From: Margaritispora aquatica
Lineage: Eukaryota; Ascomycota; Leotiomycetes; Helotiales; Discinellaceae
Reading direction: 5' to 3'
NCBI GenBank assembly: GCA_007644065.1
Contig: VJWN01000024.1
Location: 13,902-77,901 of the forward strand
DNA length: 64,000 nucleotides
Part shown: piece after piece, positions 59,226 through 64,000 of the stretch
Position numbering within the stretch: the first letter of the stretch is position 1
Layout of the letters: every line of letters begins with the position of its first letter
Program-made: the position numbers and the translations under genes
Notes under the pieces: model-generated
What the model was told of the DNA's origin: nothing
What the model saw: the letters and a program-made list of their open reading frames with translations, nothing else
Database searches by the model: none

Positions 59226-59703
59226 GATTGTGTTTGGAAAGATTGATTGTCGCAAATTCGAAATTCAAAAGTTTTAATGGTTGGACATTGAAATAATTCT
59301 GTCGGGGCGGAAAAACATTTGCGCCCCTAGTCTGGAGCGAGAGCCGAACCAGAGGCACAGGTACATGTCCCACCATCAAAACTGAAGACTCGATCACTTA
59401 ATTCAATAAATTCGCCTGCTTCCACCCCAAAGCACAACCGTTCTGCGCATTTTCTGCCAGTTCACTACTATCCGAATCTATGATGACGTGAGGGAGTCAG
59501 AAGTGTTTTGACAGATTTCACCACCTTTGCGCCACGAGGCTACATTAAAGAACAAATTCAATACAGTGAGCTCATTCCACACGTCCAAGTTTGCCCTCGG
59601 ATTTTTGCGCATCTTATGAAAATCCGTACTGAAGAACACAGATTCTTACTGCAACATAGGCCTACCTGCGAAAATCTTTACGAACCTGGGCAAAAGCTCT
59701 ACA
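59226..59703. promoter_or_regulatory. Divergent promoter region between IMP4 and UPF1
   Basis: A 478-base region between the two start codons. It carries ATGACGTGAGG (about 59,480-59,490), a bZIP/CRE-like site, and no clear TATA box, as in many housekeeping genes. A shared upstream region for the two RNA-processing genes is plausible; co-regulation is inference. Confidence 0.4.
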
Positions 59704-62700
59704 ATGGAAGGGGCTTTTACCCATCTCGGGAACCACCTTATCTCAGACTCTGCGGCGGCCATAAACGCAGATGCGGACGACCTTTCAAACATTGACCCCG
59801 ACGAGAGTTTGTTATATGGACAATATGGAGGGCGTGGTGGTCTTGGACCGGCAAGACGTCGTCGCCATGATGAGGACGACAACGAGACCGAGGTATTTGA
59901 CGAGGACGATTCCGAGAGTCTAGCCAGCGTTCCCGTGGATGGCATGAAGACATTGGGTTTGCGAGGAGTTGAAGACGAAAAGGAACTGCCCGCTCATGCA
60001 TGCGCGTATGTGGTCATGGAATGATGAACTGGATGATTGTTAATTTGCAACAGATACTGTGGTATTCACTCTCCGAGTTGCGTCGTCAAGTGCTTAGGAT
60101 GCACCAAGTGGTTCTGCAGTGCTCGTGGCAATGCCACTTCTTCTCATATTGTCAATCATCTTGTCCGTGCCAGACACAAGGAAGTTCAATTGCACCCACA
60201 ATCTACTCTTGGAGACACCACACTGGAATGCTACAACTGCGGTACAAAGAATGTCTTTCTTCTGGGTTTTATTCCTGCCAAGTCTGATACTGTTGTGGTC
60301 CTGCTCTGCCGTCAGCCATGCGCCTCAACTCCGTCTTCCAAGGATATGAGCTGGGATGTTTCCAGATGGCAACCATTGATTGAGGATCGATCGTTTCTTC
60401 CATGGCTTGTATCCGTCCCTACAGATGCTGAGCAGCTCCGTGCTAGACATCTGACTCCACCTATGATCGCTAAGTTGGAGGAAATGTGGAAGGATAATGC
60501 CAGTGCAACTATTGCAGACCTCGAAAAAGCTGCTGGAATTGACGACGAGCCTGCGCCGGTACTTCTTAAGTATGATGATGCCTACCAATACCAAAATGTC
60601 TTCGGACCTCTTGTCAAAATCGAGGCAGACTACGACCGTAAGCTCAAGGAAGCTCAATCCGAGGATGGTCTTGTCATTCGATGGGATTATGGTCTCAATA
60701 ACAAGCATCTGGCAAGCTTCGTGCTTCCAAAGATTGAGCTGGGCGATGTCAAGCTGGCTGTTGGTGATGAGATGCGCCTCAAGTACAAGGGTGAACTACG
60801 TCCAGTCTGGGAAGGAGTTGGATACGTCGTGAAGATTCCCAATAATCAATCTGATGAAGTGACAATCGAGTTGCGTAAAGTCGGCAATGACAAGTCTGTT
60901 CCTACTGAATGCACCCACAACTTTTCCGCCGATTACGTATGGAAGGCTACCTCGTACGATCGAATGCAATTTGCGATGAAGACATTTGCAGTTGATGAGA
61001 TGAGTGTTTCGGGCTACATCTTTCACAAGCTGCTTGGCCACGAGGTGGCCGCAGCTCCAATGAAAATCCAGATGCCGAAGAAATTTAGTGTCCCTGGCCT
61101 TCCTGAGCTGAACAGCAGTCAGATTAACGCTGTCAAGAGTGTCCTTCAAAAGCCTCTTAGTTTGATTCAAGGACCCCCAGGAACTGGAAAGACTGTAACC
61201 TCCGCCACTATCATTTATCATCTTGCCAAGGTGAACGGAGGCCAGGTACTTGTGTGTGCACCATCCAACGTTGCAGTTGACCAACTTTGCGAGCGTATTC
61301 ATCGTACAGGATTGAAGGTTGTTCGTCTCACTGCAAAATCTCGAGAGGATGTTGAATCATCAGTTGGCTTCTTGTCCTTGCACGAACAAGTTCGCATGAA
61401 CGATAGCAATCTCGAGCTTACCAAACTCTCCCAATTAAAGCACGAGCTTGGTGAGTTGTCCAGCCAGGATGAGAAGAAATTTAAGACCTTGACTAGAGCT
61501 GCTGAAAGGGAGATTCTCAGTAATGCTGATGTTATCTGTTGTACCTGCGTTGGTGCTGGCGATCCAAGACTGGCCAAGATGAAGTTTCGAACAGTCCTTA
61601 TCGACGAGTCCACACAGTCGGCTGAGCCTGAATGTATGATTCCACTGGTCCTGGGCTGCAAGCAAGTTGTTCTTGTTGGAGATCATCAACAATTAGGTCC
61701 AGTCATTATGAACAAAAAGGCTGCCAAGGCTGGTCTCAACCAGTCACTGTTCGAGCGTCTTGTTATCCTTGGATTGGTTCCTATTCGACTCAATGTTCAA
61801 TACCGCATGCATCCTTGTCTCTCGCAGTTTCCTTCCAACATGTTCTACGAAGGATCTCTTCAAAATGGTGTTACTCAACAACAGCGTCTTCGACGTGATG
61901 TTGACTTCCCATGGCCAGTTGGAGATACTCCGATGATGTTTTGGTCCAACCTTGGCAACGAAGAAATTTCGGCCTCTGGTACCTCGTATCTCAATCGTAC
62001 TGAGGCCTCTAATGTTGAAAAGATTGTTACCCGCTTTTTCAAGGCTGGCGTCCAACCTCAAGATATTGGTGTCATCACTCCTTATGAAGGTCAACGAAGC
62101 TATGTTGTCAGTTCTATGCAAAATACCGGAACTTTTAAGAAGGAGAATTACAAGGAGATCGAGGTCGCTTCTGTTGATGCCTTCCAGGGTCGTGAGAAGG
62201 ACTTCATAGTTCTGTCTTGTGTCAGGTCTAACGATCACCAAGGCATCGGTTTCTTGAGCGATCCAAGACGTCTCAACGTTGCTCTAACCCGTGCCAAATA
62301 CGGCTTGGTCATTCTTGGAAATCCCAAGGTACTTTCTAAGCATCCGTTGTGGCATTATCTGTTGCTTCACTTCAAGGAGCGTAAGTGTCTTGTTGAGGGT
62401 CCTCTCTCCAACTTGCAGACTTCCCTCCTTCAATTCAGTCGGCCCAAAACAACCTATCGCGGACCTCAGCGCTATCAGATGTCACATTCTACTTTCACTG
62501 GTCGTTCAGCACCAAATGGCAAAGGCCCTCAAGATTACAGTGATGCTGGATCTGTGATGAACTATATTCCGGACGACGTCTCTTCTGTTCACTCATCCGC
62601 TCTTGGCGGTGTCGGCCTAGGTTCCGCATATCCACAAATGTTTTCCAACTTCGCCCCAGAAGCTTGGCCTGGCCTTGATCCACGTGGCCGCAATAATGGC

Positions 62701-63042
62701 CAAAAGCCGAGAAATCGCATTCCTGAGAGCGTCGCGGGCGAGTCCGTTGCCGCGAGTGAACTCACAGATACTACCAGCAGTGTTGTCGATGGAAAAGGTG
62801 CTCACCAAGGTGGTGTCAGCTTGGGTGCTGGACTAAGCGATGCTCAAAAGCAGACCAGCCTTAACCAATCCGATCGTCTAAAGCGATACGTTGAATCTGG
62901 TGGACGTATGGCCGATTACAAGACTGGTGATATCGGCAGCGTTTTTGGAGGCAGTTCGCTATTGAGTGGTCGCCGCTTGGACGACGACGAGAAGAGTGTC
63001 TCTACTGCATTTGCTAGCCAGGTTGGCGGTGGCTATGATTGA
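59704..63042 (+). CDS. UPF1: UPF1/NAM7 RNA helicase, nonsense-mediated decay factor
   Basis: A superfamily 1 RNA helicase that drives nonsense-mediated mRNA decay. Exons 59704-60005 and 60054-63042, joined by a 48-base intron, give 1,096 residues. After an acidic N-terminus comes the Cys/His-rich UPF2-binding domain ([40 protein letters not shown]; ~100-240). The helicase core follows: Walker A GPPGTGKT (474-481), [16 protein letters not shown] box in [39 protein letters not shown] and LNVALTRAK. The C-terminal tail is Ser/Gln/Gly-rich. The gene is intact. It shares an upstream region with IMP4. It is the largest gene of the window. Confidence 0.97.
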
Positions 63043-64000
63043 TTGCAACCTCCGTGTCCGCCTCTTACCGGACATCAATTTTGAAGACCGAAAGGGTTTG
63101 CCTATGATAGGTTGTACCTGGACAGCCAGCCGACAATTGCTCGTCAGCTAGCTGGCTCAACCGCACCATCTATCGCCCAGCAGACTACCTGAATCTCGTC
63201 GATTGATAAATTACCTACGATCGCTATCACAGCATCATTTTGTTGTGGGTCAACGGCCACCTGATGCAGACTACTTCATGCCAGATACGATAAATTGCCA
63301 CACCTACTGTGAAAAGAACAGCCTCAGCATAAAATATGCTATGCTCTACTCTAACTAGAGTTAAGCAAGCCTTGTGGGGAGTGGGTCTGGTAGTTGACGG
63401 GGGTTGAGATTGTTATGGTCGTTGCTTTGTTAGTGATGATGGTATCCTCGGATACTATTATCGTCGTTGTGCTGCGGTGGATGTCAAGAAAAGAGGGTAG
63501 AGGTGATAAGAGCAAGGTGCCTGCTGTGGTGAGCTGACGTTAGTGAGATCTTGGCCGGTCTTTCACTATGATGTTTGCCATCTCTGTCTAATGCTGCTTT
63601 GCCAATAGCCAATCTATTACCTTTCGCTCATATTTGATTCCATATATGTATGACACGCCTAACTTCTTGTTCTCACTTAATACCTTGATTACTAGACCCT
63701 CTCCTTTCAGGCAGTGGAGTGTAGTAGATGTTTGCAATGTTTTTAAACTTCTGACATTGCTATTTCTCTCGCCATTCGAGAAATTTTTGATTGACTACAT
63801 ACAAGAAACTGTATTCTGTTGCTTGTCTTACAGCTGTAATTCCTCCATCTAGTGATGCATAACTCTGACATATATGCTTCTCCTTCTAAATTCCTCAAAT
63901 TTTTACATACGACAGCTTGGAATAGAGCCGTCATCTATTAGCGCAAAGCCTGAAAAGAATTTTACATTCATAGGTGAAGGATATCTTTCAGAACTGCTTG
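63043..64000. other. 3' region of UPF1, no further gene seen
   Basis: Mixed composition with TG-rich and pyrimidine-rich stretches. Small open frames (63634-63852 plus, 63743-63934 minus) lack support. Confidence 0.45.

Noticed and set aside
60325..62808. Several long minus-strand frames opposite UPF1
   Set aside because: They are shadows of a highly conserved coding sequence on the plus strand.
1..64000. tRNA, rRNA or CRISPR features
   Set aside because: No cloverleaf with A/B box spacing, no rRNA-like block and no regularly spaced repeats were found by eye.

Overview
This is a filamentous ascomycete (Pezizomycotina) window. Genes are broken by short introns of about 44-60 bases with GTRNGT-type donors, CTAAC/CTAAT-like branch sites and YAG acceptors. 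Secreted enzymes are common, and the repeats are ruined by C-to-T/G-to-A transitions with loss of CpA/TpG, the signature of repeat-induced point mutation (RIP). Codon use and gene families fit a leotiomycete (Botrytis/Sclerotinia-like), but that placement is inference.

Layout. 1-4100 is a repeat desert with a ~0.7 kb direct repeat, a degenerate ~22-bp minisatellite and a small GC-rich hairpin. 4.1-17.2 kb is gene-bearing: secreted adenosine deaminase (+), a 15-finger C2H2 protein (+), an APC amino-acid transporter (+), a GH92 alpha-mannosidase (-, with a one-base frameshift) and an acidic hypothetical protein (+). 17.7-18.95 kb is a dead Tc1/mariner transposon, next to a short membrane ORF. 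20.9-23.0 kb holds a secreted intradiol dioxygenase and a small two-helix membrane protein. 23,729-29,264 is a complete but dead Ty1/copia retrotransposon with two 219-bp LTRs and a CACTC target duplication. A stop-riddled gene relic lies beside it.

30.3-34.2 kb carries a 2EXR-domain protein (-) and an amino-acid permease pseudogene (-) with an A-run frameshift and an in-frame stop. 34.2-37.2 kb is largely empty. 37.2-45.6 kb has a beta-hydroxyacid dehydrogenase (+), a DAL81/TamA-like Zn2Cys6 regulator (+), a secreted GPI-type protein with an apparent indel (-) and a RecQ helicase (-). 46.9-54.4 kb has a secreted GH31 alpha-glucosidase (+), a hypothetical protein (+) and a secreted FMN alpha-hydroxyacid oxidase-type enzyme (+). 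55.2-63.0 kb holds an EamA-type transporter (-), IMP4 (-) and UPF1 (+), the last two head to head.

There is no convincing biosynthetic cluster, CRISPR array or tRNA. Functionally the window mixes core RNA and DNA housekeeping genes (IMP4, UPF1, RecQ) with accessory secreted catabolic enzymes and transporters. Three genes carry frame-breaking lesions. Exon models were built by hand from splice signals and reading-frame arithmetic. In all intact multi-exon genes the spliced length is a multiple of three; in the broken ones the remainder matches the lesion described.
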